A stretch of 64,000 nt of DNA from Isoetes taiwanensis. Its lineage: Eukaryota; Streptophyta; Lycopodiopsida; Isoetales; Isoetaceae. Location of the stretch: the NCBI GenBank assembly GCA_021234155.1, contig JAJEKV010000040.1, forward strand, positions 8,648,418 through 8,712,417, given 5' to 3'. The stretch's first letter is position 1. The number at the start of each line of letters is the position of its first letter. Shown here piece by piece: positions 24,763-39,600 of this stretch. The notes beneath the pieces were generated by a model. It was not told where the DNA came from. It saw only the letters and a list, made by a program, of their open reading frames with translations, and made no database searches. The position numbers and the translations under genes are program-made.

Positions 24763-27651
24763 TTTAGAGGTGGTCATGCCTTTCAAACATGTGGTCCTGA
24801 ACTATGATTTTTTCCTTGCCCAATAACCATGCACCCATGCACCCCCACAGACGAATCAATTCCCTACATATCCATAGATATCTAATTTATTCTTAGCGTT
24901 TAATGTTGGTACTCACATAACATTGTTATTGTTATAGTTTGTCTCCCATAGCTTCAACTCTTCGAACATCCTTCTAGAAGTATGAAAAGGATAAGATGTC
25001 ATTGGCTGGATGCATTTTGTTTTGCAGTGCTGAATAGCATCATAGGATGATGATGATTTCTATATTATTTTCGAAAGTGCTATTATGATCAATAGTAGAT
25101 ATCTATCCATAACAGGACCAAATTAAACTTGTTTAGCACAGGCTTGGTAACAAATATAAGTGAAATACCACCACAGAGCTAATGCATTACAAAATTTGGA
25201 CAAAGTGTCCCCCTGGGGATTTCTTTACAAAACTCAAGAAACAGAACATGTCCCAAATTAGCCCAATGTATTGACTGTCTCATTTACTACAGATGGGAAC
25301 TCCAAATTTGGCGGCTGCACACAAGACAAATAAGTCCAGCTTAGCTGCAATGCTTTAAGATGAATGCCGTATCAATCTTTCCATTTTTAAAATCGTGCAT
25401 ATTATAGGCATATTGTTTGGCATATAAGGAATTGAGTTTTTGAGCACTATAGTTAATTGCCAAAAACAAAGTTTACCTGGACATTTAGTATGTGTTTGTG
25501 ATAAACTATCATTGTTGGTACTCCTATGAAAAACAATACCAACCGAATGAGTATTATACTCCATAAGGCAATATAGAAGGCAGACTAAGTAACAACATCT
25601 TAGACATGAGTTTGGCATGTAAATCCTTATCTTTTGCAAATAATGTTGGAGATTCAAAAGATTAGTATTTGCATGCTGGATACTTGGCTGGAGATTCACT
25701 TTTGATGATTTGAAATCACGATCAACACCAAATTTCAAGGTAATGGACATTCTCAATGGCAAGGAGAAGCCAATCCGATTCATCTGTATGCCAGAGGCAT
25801 GTTTGAAGATGGGGCAACCTTGGGTAACACGCACAGCTTTACCCTATATGTGTCTCTAGATATACACCTTTCTGTCCACTCTTTTTTGCCTATTCCAAAT
25901 AGCTCTGCGATAAATACATGCAACACTAACAGAACCCTTGCTCCTACTCTATCCCTCAAAGCAAACTTTGTGTATGCAAAATACCAAAACTGAAAATCAA
26001 CCCATAGGCACACAAATTCAACAGATAAATTGCTGGTAAAATAGTAAAATAATAGCTAGACATATCTTAGACATGGCCACTTCCAATTCTTACCAAATCC
26101 GGCTAGTACACAATATAGAATAAAAACCTTATTTGCAAACAAAGGGCTACAGCGAAATCACAAAAGAAAAAGTCAAAATGTATCATTGATAAAAAACATG
26201 GAGCAAGTTAAATTTAGATAAGCTTTCTGTTAGATTTGGGCAGACGCTTTTAGCTTTCTAGGAGGTACCTGGGTTTTTTAGGCTCCCTTGCAAATTTCAA
26301 CTGGATCTTTGCTGCAATAGGTTAAACCAGCAAGACATTACATCAAAAAATCGATTTGGGCACTTATCAAATAAATTCGACATTTGGTGCAATTTGGAAT
26401 CGGCCTTCTTATCAGGAACAAAAATGCAAAAGCATCACCACTGCATCTGAAAACATCTTTAGCCATGCAACAAAAGCGAATTCCAAACAACTTACCTTAA
26501 ATTGTGAGAAGCCACAAAACCCTACATAATAAAAGAAGAGGAAGTCTGCAATTAGGCTATCAAGGCAAAAGCTCTCATGATATTATATCACTATTGTTAA
26601 AGAAAACCATATGCAATATCAACATAAATTGTTTGTATACAATCATACTCCTAGCTCTATCCAACAAAAACCAAATTTATGACGTCATATCAGACATAGT
26701 GTCTAGCTCATTCTCAAACTCTTGCTACTAACATTTATCTACAATGTGTTGCAGAGAAATCTCCATCAAATATATAAATAAATAAGATAAAACCTGCATA
26801 CTGACTTGGATCCCTTTCCATGCATTTTGCGCCAGATTAAGTAACAAGGATCAATTGAAACTGTTTTCAAACTGTAGGAAGTTGCACATTGTGATTTTGT
26901 CTTTTGCGCCCTTTTGCCATTCAATCTAAAAGGCATATGTGGCATGCATGCTAATCAGCGTATCACAATAGTGTAGCCAAATTTACTCATGATCCATTCT
27001 CGTTTTGTGGTTAAGTAAACAATAGATATGATTGCTCAACATTTAGCTAAATCACATTTCAATTAGCATTGGCATTGTCGTTTGCCATCTCATTTGTGAA
27101 AAACCTTTTTATTCAGATGCAAGAGTCTAGGGCCAACCTTGTTCCTCTAGATTTCACCATATTGTCAATTCTTACTCTGCTCATCTTTATTGAGTATGTT
27201 GAAGTCGCCTCTAACTATTAAGGCATGTCTATTATATAGTGAAGTCACCACATGCACCCTTTCACTTATACACAATAATGGTGGACACTATCAGAAAAAA
27301 AAATTGCATAATTTTTACACATTACTAATCTACACAATGAACAGCTAGGTGTGATAGAACAATTAACGAGGTATTTTTAAAACTGCACACATCCGTACTT
27401 ATCCGTGAGAACACTCAGACCACCAAGTTTACTATTTACTTAAGTAACTTTGAAATTGTACACTTCATCTTCTTACAACTTGAATTAGACATTGATTGGT
27501 TGGGTGGGGGCTAGTACGTTTCCCTTTGTTATGATTTGAATTGGACAAAAGTTTTATTACTAAGTTGGTGGGACTAGTCCAAAACTTTATTGCTCAACAC
27601 AAGTTGATGCAAGCCCATTGCATTTGTTCATGCTTCTCAAAGCATTTGGCT
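24763..27651. other. Intergenic region upstream of receptor gene B
   Basis: AT-rich. A 159-residue open frame on minus (25355-25834) and shorter ones nearby match no family I recognise and show no neighbouring exons. I see no clear TATA box close to the start at 27,652. Confidence 0.6.
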
Positions 27652-30600
27652 ATGGCAATGGCAGCTTCCATTTTCATTTTCTTGCTTCTATCGACCTCTA
27701 TTATCTCTAGCTCCCACAGTAGTTGCATCACCAGCAAAGTTGAAGGTAAATATAGCTTGCTTTACGATTTGATGGGAATTTGTTGTAATAATTCAATTAC
27801 CTTTTCCAGTTGAGGCTTTAGCGGCAGTGTCCATTGCTCTAACCCTAAATTGGAACTTGAGCGGGGATCCTTGCTTTAACCCTAAATTGAACCTGGATAA
27901 AACTCAGGAAACGCTGAATGGCGTCGCATGTGATCCGGACTGCCATGTTATTGAACTGTAGGTTTTTTTTATGAAATTACATATGCTATCAGTTTAATGT
28001 ATGCTGACATAAGTGTTCTTGATTTGCTTCAGTGCAGTAACTAACCTGCATATGCAAGGTCAAATTCCTCCGGACATTGGGAATCTTACATATCTCCAAA
28101 GATTGTGAGAGATCCTTGTATCTTTTATTCATCAGTTTAAGTATACTTCTTGTTATTCACATAGCGAGCACTTGTTTCTTTTGCTGGTAAAGGAACTTTG
28201 AACAAAATGTCCTTGACGGAAGGCTTCCTGAAGAAATTGGAAAGCTCACAAACCTGCAGAACTTGTGGGTGCAATGTCTTCTCATTTACGCTATAAGTGA
28301 CTTCCTTTTAAAACACCGTTATATTTATATTCTCTTTATATGTCTTTAAACAGGACACTCAGGAGGAATAAATTCAGCGGGCCTATTCCCCCTCAAATTG
28401 GCAATCTTACTAGCTTGATTGGCTTGTAAAGTATCGATTGCCCTTTACACACATTTCTTCATGCATGATGGTACTAAAAATCTCCGTGTCTGAATTCTTC
28501 TTACCAGAAACATTGAATCAAATCAATTTAGTGGTTCTATACCCAAGGAGCTTGGAAACTTGAAGAATTTAACAGATTTGTGAGATCCAACTCTTCGTTA
28601 TATGATCAAAATGTGGATAATTTGAAACAAATTGAATGGCGAATATTTTCATTCCAGTTGATTTAAGAGATGTACAAGTTTCTTTCTTTCAGGGATATTG
28701 GTTCTTGTGGCCTTGGTGGTGAAATTCCTTTTGAATTGGCCAACCTCTCAAGCTTACAAGTCTGGTAGAAATATCTGTATCATCTCTTTGTTATATTACT
28801 GCTTAAGATGTAATTTCTTATTTACAGTTTCAAGGAAGTGCTGATAATTTTGAGTCTGTCTTTGTCTTCGTGCAGGAACGGCTATGGGAACGACTTTAAC
28901 GGTTCCATTCCAGATGTGTTTACGAATATGGTTGATCTTAAAGAGTTGTAAGTTGTTGCAATTTTATAGAAATCAATGTCATTTTGGTTTCTCCAGGTAT
29001 TTTGGTCTCAATATTTTTATGCAACCAACCAGGAGACTTTATGGAAATAACTTTGAAGGTCCATTGCCTTTGAGCCTAAGGAATCTCACAAGTCTTGAAA
29101 TCTTGTAAGTGCTTGGTTAGTGGAGATTAGAGATGTATATTTCTGTTGACGTCCATGTTCTGAGCTACGCATTCAATACCTCAAAAAGGGTTTCTCATCC
29201 ACATGTTAATGATAATTGAGGTTTACTGGATACTAGCAAGGTATTGTGTCACTTGAAAGAGGACACCTTAGGTCAAAAAACTTACTTTTGCGCTGGAGGT
29301 TAACTAAATTTAGAGAAGATGACATAAACTCAAGGATATTTGTTATCATGTAGTCACCATATTAAGATACAAAATCTTAATACTTCAAATTGTACATTAT
29401 GCACATTGAAACTACAACCCTTCAGAATCCAAACGTATATATTCAAAGAGGCCTTGATTTTGAAGACTAGATATGATTACTCAAGAGTGAAAAATTCAAA
29501 GAGGCCTTGATTTTGAAGACTAGATATGATTACTCAAGAGTGAAAATGAGATAGACGAAATAGCTAGCCTAGTGAGTGAATTGAATAGGAAACACTATAG
29601 CATGACTATGGCCTTTATAAGAAAGCCAAGTCAGCAACAACTAGGTGGCAGCCTAGTCATCTATGAACAGTGCCACGTGACATGTCGCTTGCTAACACCC
29701 CCCTGACAACTAGCATGATTGAACCGAAAACACAAAAGCCAACATTAAATCCCAACACACACCCCCCCTTCCCCCCCCCACAAAACCAGGGAATAAATTA
29801 TTAATCGCATATTTCTTATTAGACAGAATGACTTTAGCATATTAATCCCAAAACTTTCTGTGGTTTAGCTAAACTCTATATATTTTTCCTCTCATACTTT
29901 CTAACGTTTAGCTAAACTAACTTAAACGTCATCCCAAAAATCTCTATGGTGTGGCCATCAGAAAATATATTAAGCCAAATTACTATACTTTTTTTTTTTA
30001 ATTGTTTCCACTTATTTTAGTCATTTTCTTTGTGAAAACATTCTAAAATAATGTTAATTAGCAAAATCTATGACTCAAATTAATTTATAATGCTAGAAGC
30101 TAAACTACTAATCATATATTTCTTATAAACTAGAAGGATATTAGCTAAACTAGCCTGAAATTCATTCTAAAAGTTTCTATAGTTTAGCTAAACAATACAA
30201 AAATTCACTCTCCTACTTTCTAACATTTGGCTAAAGAGCTCTAGGGTTTGTGCAGTCCCAAAAAAAGTTAAGCTAAAATTATTATTTTTTTCCCAATTTT
30301 TTTCATTTACTTTAGCCAATTTTTTTCGAAAATGTGCTAAAAAATCGCCAAATAGCTAAGTTTAGCCCTTCAAATATTCCATGCCCCCAACCACACCCAC
30401 CACCACCAAAAAAGAAGGGAAGCTTTAAAATTATATTCCCTTCTGAGATGATCATGGGGCAAAACATGCAAGAGTTGTTTCATCTAATTCAATTGATGGA
30501 ACCCATCAACAACTTGATGTTTGATAGAGCAATATAGCAAGAGATATCTATTTTAAGGTTGTGTTTGCGCTGTCCCAAACCACAGTTTAATATCCATATG

Positions 30601-33600
30601 CTTGATAAGCAGATGCATCTTGTAGTTTGCTTGTAGCCTTTGGCACGAGCAATGGCTCCATTGTTATCATTGTAGCCTTTGGCATGAGCAATGGCTCCAT
30701 TGTTATTATGGTGAGTGGCTGCAAGTTTGACCAGACAGCGTAAATCTTCATATAAGTGAATCAACCAGCGCATCTCTTGTACTGTATCAAGGTTTTGAGT
30801 TCAGCCTCAATAGTACTAATGTTGTTTATCTTTTGCTTCTTAGAGCCCCAACTAATAGGATTGCCTCCAAGAAAGGAAACAAATCCGATAATGCATTTCC
30901 TTCCTAGAGATGCACCTATCATATAGGGGTACAAAGGGGTCGACAAAAAATCCCTTCTGTATTACACCTTAGAAATTTGCCAAAAAACCCCATTTCTACC
31001 ACATACTATTCTAGATTAAGAACAAATAAATCCTTCTGCGCCACTCACCTAGTTCGTACAACGAAAACTATGTGAACCTTCAGTTATTTTCTCTTCTCAA
31101 GATCTTTAGATGCCATATCAGAATTTGAGATAGCACAAGAGTAGGATGATTGACTTTGGTATATAGGACTCCTTCACTTTGAGTACCTTTGAGATAATAA
31201 AGAATCAACTAGCTGCTTCTACAATGCAACACATTAGGATGATGCAAAAACCTAGTAAATACTGCAACAATATATGCCAAATCTGACCAAGATAAAGTAA
31301 AGGCTCAAGGAGATGCTTGTAAAGAGTAGCATCAACATTTGATGATTGGAATCTAGAGTTCGAATGGTATTTATCTCAAACAGAGTGGATGATGCTTTGC
31401 AATCTGCTATCTGACAATTCTTAAGAACTTCATTGTTGTACTTCTACTGAGTGAGGTGAATGCTTTGAGCACCTTGCCAAATTTTCATGTCCAAATAATA
31501 ATGCATTAGGCTCAAATTTGTTACTTCAAAGTTTTCTGTAAATGTCATCACCATATAGAAGAAGCACATTAACTTCAGAATTAGTGGACGTGAAGTAAAG
31601 ATTCGGGTCTGCTCTAGATCTCTGATAACTTAAGATGCAAAAGAAATGCATTGATTTTCTGATTCCAATAGTGTGGAGCTTGTTTAAGGTCATATAAGCT
31701 TTCCAGTTTGCACACATAAGTTGGATGCTCTTTATCTTTAAACTCAAGTGGTTAAGACATGTACATATCCTCTTTTAGGTTCCCATTTAAAAATACGAAT
31801 TTGAAATCCATTTGATAGAGGGAATCCTTTCTGTGCTGCCAAATCTATCATGGCTTTAAGTGTATCTAACTTAACAACCGGAGCAAACACATCATGATAA
31901 TCCAACCCTTCTTTTTGAGTGAACCCTTTTGTAACCAACCTTGCTTTGTATTTAGAAAGAGTACGATCAGTATGATACTTTGTTTTAGATACCCTTTCAG
32001 ATACATTGTTACTTATTGGTTTAGGTATCAGTTCCCATGTGCCTTGTTTATGTAGCATCGATAATTCATCTTCCATGGCTGCAACCTACTGAGGTTGTTT
32101 GGCTGCTCCTATATGACTAACATGATCAACACTAGTTGATAACACTCTAGTCATAAGAGCATAATTATACTTCGATTGAGCAGAACAATTGTCCAAATAG
32201 TTAATAAGGGGTAATGGAGCAATCCTCTCAGATTTTGTAACTACTAGATCAACTCTAGTTTAACATTGAACAAAGGCTTCTCAAGAGATTGTGTATTAGT
32301 CGCATAGCATTCTGAATCAACATCGAGTATATATTCGTGATATACAAGCGGCTCATGATCGTCATAAGAATTATGAGAAGTACTGGTAGTGGGAAGATCA
32401 GGTGTAAGAGAAGTACTTGTAGTTGTAAGATCAACATCCTGGGAGGACTATCAAAAATATTACCCACATGATGAGGGCCTGAATGACTTTTTGGAATTTC
32501 GGGCTTAATGTCGAACACATTGACAATGACATTGTCATATATATAGTCTAGGCTGATCATAATCTCGAGAGTAGACAACATCCTCAATGAAATGTACACT
32601 TTGAAATGCAAATACATCCTTGGAATAACAGGGTCAAAGCATCTCCACTCTTTCACATTCTCGGATATCCAATAAAGATAAATCTTGATGGGGCTGTCAG
32701 CTAACTTACCCTGATTATAAGAAACAATAGAAAATACGAGGGGGCAAAGAAATTCTAAAATTAGATACATCTGGTTTTGTGTCATGTAAAGGCTCAAGTG
32801 GTGACTCAGATTTAATGGTCGGAGTAGGAGCCTTGTTATACAAATAAGCAGCAGGAACTGCCTTAGTCCAAACATGTGGCGGTAATTCCTTTTATTTGAG
32901 CATACTTCTAGTCAAATTCATGAGGGTGCTACCCATTTTGGGAATGTGCATACGATACAATCATCTTTCTATGATTCTCTTTTGAATAGACATAGGTTTG
33001 AAATTCTTGAGAGATATACTCCATCACATCAGCAGGCCTCAGAGCATTAATTGTGGTAGAAAACTGATTTTGAACTTGTATGCTCAATGTTGTGAAAATG
33101 CCAGAAGCTTGAGATTTGAATTTGAATTTTTATTGAAAAAAACCCGTGCATATTTATTGAAGTCATCTACTATTAAAACACACCAAAATAGAAAATATTT
33201 TCAAAATACCAAAACAAAAATATTTTCAAAATTGAATATTTTTATTTTGGTGTGTTATGGGAGATGTCTTTTTGGTGAAGAAAAAAATTAAGAATTCAAA
33301 AACTAAAGGCAAGTTCAAATCCCATAACACACCAAAACAAAAATATTCAATTTTGTTTTTCAATACAAAACGTGGTCGACAAAACACGGCCTGCCAAACA
33401 CTTCGGGCAGTACAACATGCCACAACTAAAAGTCTCAATTTATGTTTTCATGTATGAGGTATATAATCCTGCCTGTTTATACAGTTCGTGTGTGCTTAAC
33501 GGCTACGACTCGGGTTCACAACTGCGACAAAAAGATCAAATTTCTCTTCAAATATAGAGCTCGTGCCATGTTTTATTTCTCCTGTGCCCTGCTCTCGAAC

Positions 33601-36600
33601 GGGCAGAGATAAAAACCAAATAAATGTCTAGTATGAAATGTTATTAAAGAAATAACTGGTAACGTGGCACCATCCGGTTGAGTGGGAATAAACTTAACGA
33701 GACTGCTGCAAGCCGAGATCGAATGATCAGAGGGAAGAGGCGAATCTAGTTGGGCTCCTTTCAAACAGTGGAAATAGCAGCGAAGGCTCACGATCTCATC
33801 TCTCTTTGTCTCAAAGGCCAAGATGCGCCCCGAATATGCCAAGATGCACTTGGGTCTGCCAAGGCCATTCAACAGGCTCACAATAGTAGGAGATTTGTTA
33901 CAAATGCTCTATTCTTCCTGCAAATTCATCGACTTATTAGAAAGTAAAACACCACAAAGTAGTCGATTTACCACCCAACCGGACCAACTAGAAGAGATGT
34001 CACCAAGTCAAGCTACTCCACAAGACTGTATAAGAACAAGCTCTTTTAGCCACCAACCACTGGTGTTACAGGAACTCTTTCTAGTGATATGATCATGCAG
34101 AAAACAAGAGAAAATACTAGAAGAGCAAGGCTAAGCTCTTCATCACACATAGAAAGAAGCAGATCTAGTTGTGCAGTCAGCTTAGACCCCTATGCTGGGC
34201 ATAACTTTCAAACTGTAAGGAATCTATAGACACCAAGCCCAATCTGGAAACTAGATTTCAGGGCCTTTCCAAAAGGTAAGGATCGTCGATTTCTAAGTTG
34301 TGGTGGTAGAGATATCACGTCTCAAAGTTGTTTTTCTATTTATAGGTAACAATAATTTTTTTTGGCCTTTTTGCTTTTAAATAAAGGTCAAAGTTTATTT
34401 TTAGCTCTTTCTTTGATAATATCAAGGCTTAGATATACTGGATGGCTTTCTTACTTGATCATATCAATAAATATTATTCTATGCAAGGTCATTTCTCCCA
34501 GCACCATATCAATTCCTTCCCTTCTCAAGACTGATCGTCCTCGATTAACATCCATTCTCAAAGACTATCAATTCCTTCATTTCTCAAGACTGATCGTCCT
34601 CGATCGTCATATATCTGAAAGGAAATCATCAAACCTCCCTTTTTAAAGTAGATATTTAATCAGCCTTGGAAAACGTATTAGTCATTCCCTTCTCAGGAAT
34701 AATAAACTTATTTCCTCAAGAAGGTCTCCAAAAACCACAAGTTGAACATCAACTTAATTTGTCTCAAAGTATAGGTTAGTTTAAAATAAAATATTTACTA
34801 ACCTCCACTAGAAGCATCAACTTCTGATCAGTTTCTATTCCAGTTTGCAATCTCCAGCACAAACTAGAAGACCTGTGAACATCAGGAATAACAATCATTA
34901 TATTCACCTGGACATGAGCACCAACTCATTCCATTCACTTGGACATGGCGTCTAACTCATTCCAACCTCTTGGACATGGCATCGACTCATTCCAACCTCT
35001 CGGACATGGCCTCAGCTCATTCCAACCTCTTAAACATGGCATCCTCATTCCAATCACTTGGACAAGAGCAACAACTCTTTCCATTCACCTAGTTTGGATC
35101 GTTATCTCATAAATAGCACCAACCATTTATGACAATCACTAGCCTCACCCATAAGGATGCAATAAGAAATATCTAGAGATTTTAATCACAATCCTTAAAC
35201 ATCAAATTTATACCAGGCAAGAGGTAACTGATTTGCAATTTGCTCCTCTTGGATCTCTTGTGTGTTGCTTTCTTTTCTCAGCTTCAGAAGTTCTTGCTTC
35301 TTGCATTGCCTTAAGATATCTTTTGTGCTGCTAAGCCACTCAAATTTCCAATGCTTCCATCACCTACGGCTTCGCTGGTAAAGATTGGAACTGAGCTCCG
35401 ATACCAATTGTTATGAATGCTCTATTGTTTCTGCAAGTTCATCAACTTATTACCACAAAGTACTCAATTTACCACCCAACCAGACCAACTGGAAGAGATG
35501 TCACCAAGTCAAGCTACTCTGCAAGACTGTATAAGAACAAGCTCTTTCTAGCTACCAACCACTGACATTACAGGAACTCCTTCTAATGATATGATAAGCA
35601 AGAAACAAGAGAAAATACTAGAAGAGCAAGGCTAAGCTCTTCATCAAACATAGTAAGAAGTAGATCTAGTTATGTAGTCAGCTTAGACCCCTACGCACTT
35701 TTCTGGACATAACATTCAAACCGTAAGGAATCTATAAACAACCAAGCCCAATCTGGAAACTAAATTTCAAGGGCTTTCCAACAAGGTAAGGATCGCTGAT
35801 TTCTAAGTTGTGGTAGCGGAGATATCACGTCTCAAATTTGTCCTATTTATAGGTAACAACACCATTTTTTTGCCCTTTTGCTTTTAAATAAAGGTCAAGG
35901 TTTATTTTTCACTCTCTCTTTGATAATATCAAGGCTTAGACATACTGGATGACTTTCTTACTTGATCATATCAATAAATATTGTTCCATAATCCCAAATT
36001 CCTATTAGACTTGCAACATTTTTTCAATCTTTTCTTTGTAGCAAAGTCTAATTAGTCCCAGTTCTGTCCCTAACGCTCAACCAGATGCCCCTTCTGAAGA
36101 CAACATCTATCATATGCGATGCAAGCCTTTTTACTGTTTGCAACCTGACAAATTCTTACACAAATCTCCATTTTTATGATTTCATAAGAATTTATCAGAA
36201 GTATTAAATCATATAGGTAAGAATATGAGAATAGGCTTGGAATTGCAAATTTTGGTTCACTGGAACATAGACAGATAGCCAACAGAGATGCTGCCATGCT
36301 TTTTCGATCTGCCTATAAGTTGCCTTTTGGTCGATTCTTCCTTTGGATCTGCCTGTATGGCTATGGCAAAAAAAGCCAGCCTCTGCCTTTGATTCATCGA
36401 CCAGAATTGATATGATGGCCAGTCACCTTGATTCATTGGCCAACCTACTGCCTTGAATCATGGCGCCTCGATTCCAAAAGCTACAGATCCACACAAAACA
36501 AAACTCATAAAAAATATATTATTTTGAGAGTGTGTGTGCGTGCGTGCGTGCGTGCGTGTGTGTGTGTGTGTGTTTCTTTTCTTTTTTTACAATGGTTAAA

Positions 36601-39600
36601 ACACCCAAAGATACCTTATTTTTCATGAAATCTTTTTTCCTCAATAAAAAAAACCATAAAAAGAATGTAATCACAATAAAGTACCACCGAGTGATTCTAC
36701 AGATTACAAATATATCTATGTAGTAATTCCATTGGTTGTTGAGCTCGAAATTTAGCCTGTAACGGATAGGATGCTTGAGTAGTAAGCAAATGCAGCCATT
36801 GTACCATCTTCCATCTTTTATTTAAATGCAAAAATTAAGGCAGAGGGAGATGAATATGACCAAATCGTTCATGCCATAAGGATTCTAGTATTCAAGAAAC
36901 AACAACAACAACAACAGTGAGCGAAAATTCAATAGAGACTGTGGTGCAACACCATTTGGAAAATCCAAGATATATAATCTTCCGTTATTAAAAGTACTAG
37001 GTCAACAAAATCCAATGGATTTTTCTAAAGAATATGGATGAGGCCGTCCAAAACAAGACTGAATACTCCGTCTTTCGATCAAATTCACTTACAATAAGTA
37101 AGTTGACAAGCAAACCAAGTACTAAGACAATTGGTAGTAGAGAGAAACATCTCCGTTGGCAATGGATTTTGTTAAATTTTCGTTTGCCATCGTAACTATG
37201 GTTTTGTCATATGGATGGATAGTTGAAAAGCCCAGAAGTCAAAGAAGAGCCAAAAAGAAAGAAGTATATCAAAACTAAATTCCAGATGAGATTGGAAAAG
37301 AATTATCAAATAGACAAGAAATCCGTTGGAATGAAGAATCCAGCATGAATGATGAATATTTCCGGTGATGTGTAGCACATTGGCCCTCTATTTTTTTTTT
37401 CTTTTTTTTTGAAACAAATCCATGAAACTTGTCCTGGACTCATGCGACGTTGATACAATTACAACCACTTGCTAGAATTCACCTGCTAGAATTCACCCGC
37501 TAGAATCCGACACTTTATACTATGAAGGCGAGATATAAATAAATAACTGAACTCAGGGTGAGATTCCACTATGGTGGACATACATTAAGGACGTGGCATT
37601 AAAATTCTTTAATTCCACATATCAAACATTCGCAGGATGCATTAAAGGATCATGAAAGAATAAAAAGCAAAATAGAGATCCAGGTGGCAATATCTATGCA
37701 AGGGACATTTATACTATTTGTTAGGGCCAGCCAATATTGGTTGTCTTTTAAACAAAGGTCGTGGCAATGCCAAATGGATAATTTGATTTAACTTCCACTC
37801 AAGTGGAATACTTAGCAATGAGACCTTTGTGACATGGCAAAATTATATTGGGTTCTTAAACAAAATTCGACGTTCCAAAGTCATAGTCGAATTTCACCCT
37901 GAATAGGAAACAATAAAACATGGCTTTATAGAAGAGCCATGCCAACAACACGTAGGTGGCATGCCTAGTCACCTGCAGATAGTGGCACATGATATGTCGT
38001 TTGCAAAGAGACTATATCATTGGTTTCTTTGATGCACTGGATTCTTTTTACTAACTTTTCTATCCTACCAAGCAGGTACATGGGGGATATGTTGTCCAAT
38101 ACATCCATTCCCTTAGGTTTGGTGAATTTGAAAGCTTTGAAGGAACTGTGAGTCATCTATATACTTTCATATATCTTTTTTGGTATTTGACAAATCCTCT
38201 TCCTTGAAATAGGTCTTTGCGAGATTGTCAGTTGATTGGAGAATTACCTAGCTTTTTGGGGAGCCTACAAAATCTCTCTTACTTGTATGTTCCACGTGTT
38301 TATGCTTCCTCTTTATTATATTTTGGCTGATGCTAGAAGCTTGTCCCAGAGACCTAAGCTTCAACAATTTATCAGGAAAGGTACCAGCAGAATTGGGAGC
38401 ATTAACTCTATTGCATACTTTGTAAGTATGTTGCATACTACATGCTTGTTACGTTGGTATTGAAAGTTTAGTTATAAGCTACTGAGATGGCATATGGAAA
38501 GATATCAAGACAAAAGAGTTTAGAAGCAACATTATGTGGGATTGAAAATCCAAAAGGATCAAATAGTTCTGCTCACTAATAACCAAAATCTTTTATGAAT
38601 ATTTAGTTCTAGTCCTCACAAATTGGACTTTTTATCATCTAGTGAGATGTATCCTAGGATAAAATAGACAAGAGAATATTGATACAAATGGATGCAAAAT
38701 GGCTCTAATTATGGATGCATCAGCTTGTGGGAATGGAAAATCAATTTTCTAGAAAAGCTTAAATTTGCATTTAATGAAAGATCTGTTTCTTCTTTGAAAT
38801 ATTTAATAATCAACTCCCTTCATGTGCAGTACATTTAAATATTGCTGCAGTCATGCCTCCCCTGTTTGAAGATTAAATCCATTCTCTCTCTCTTCATTGT
38901 TTGTCTATAGTCTTAATTCCCTTTCTCTGCCTAATCTGCCCACTATTAGTGACATACATTATGGCATTTCTCTCTTGACCGCAACTGAAATGTAAAATGC
39001 CGATTTCCCACGCTAAAACTAGCAACTCAGTAGATAAACATAGCCACAAAATGAACGGTCTAGAACACTACAGCACAGAACAATCTAAGCCAAAATGAGC
39101 AAGAAAATGGATCTATTATGTCATGTTTTATAAGTCTTCTGTAAATTGTCAGGAGAAATGAATGTAACATATGTCGAGAAATGAATGTAACATATGTCTG
39201 GAGAAATGAATGTAACATATGTCGAGCATATGAATATGTCTAGGATGTGCTGTACACTTCTTCCATGAATTACTAGTTTTTTCAGTCACACAAACTGAAG
39301 CATGTAACTTGAGCATGTTATAGTGTAATAAGATTGGAACCGTGCTAAATCTCCTACCCTTTTCTTACATATAAGTGAGAGGTCCCCATCAAGGAGATAC
39401 TCATAATAGCCATGCAAGGGACTTCTGAGCATGCAAAATAAAAGGTGTGGATTGTACTGCTGCGCAAGACACCTACACTAGACATTTACAAAAGCTACCA
39501 AAAAATTAAATTCGCATTACATTTTTTTTCTCTTTTTTTATTAAGATGGAACAACGAGGTACAGTTCAATCTTTTACCAAAGTTGAGAAAGTCTAATTTT

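Larger units (their letters stand above)
33896..35988 (-). mobile_element. Non-autonomous LTR retroelement with both LTRs
   Basis: Direct repeats 33,896-34,482 and 35,409-35,988 start TGTTA..AATGCTCTATT and are collinear throughout (GATGTCACCAAGTCAAGCTA; AGAGCAAGGCTAAGCTCTTC). Next to the right LTR, on minus, lies TTGGTATCGGAGCTC (35,394-35,408), a near match to the initiator-Met tRNA primer site. This sets the strand. The 926 bp interior has no open frame and holds minisatellites. It is larger than a typical TRIM and lacks gag and pol. Nested in the intron of receptor gene B. Confidence 0.8.
29105..38075 (+). other. 9.0 kb intron of receptor gene B
   Basis: Intron between LRR exons ending at 29104 (GTAAGT donor) and starting at 38076 (CAG acceptor). 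It sits at exactly the position of the 8.8 kb intron of gene A, but its contents differ: a minus-strand copia element, an AP2/ERF fragment, a foldback repeat and a non-autonomous LTR element. Between 35,989 and 37,900 I see only simple repeats. Confidence 0.85.

Noticed and set aside
25355-26013. Overlapping open frames on minus in the intergenic region
   Set aside because: No recognisable family, no exon neighbours and AT-rich context; probably chance.
36528-36571. GT/GC microsatellite
   Set aside because: Ordinary dinucleotide-type repeat; not CRISPR and not telomeric.
29527-37997. A single intact copia element spanning both LTR-like ends
   Set aside because: The right end matches only ~100 bp of the LTR and lacks a primer site, so the 5' boundary is not supported.
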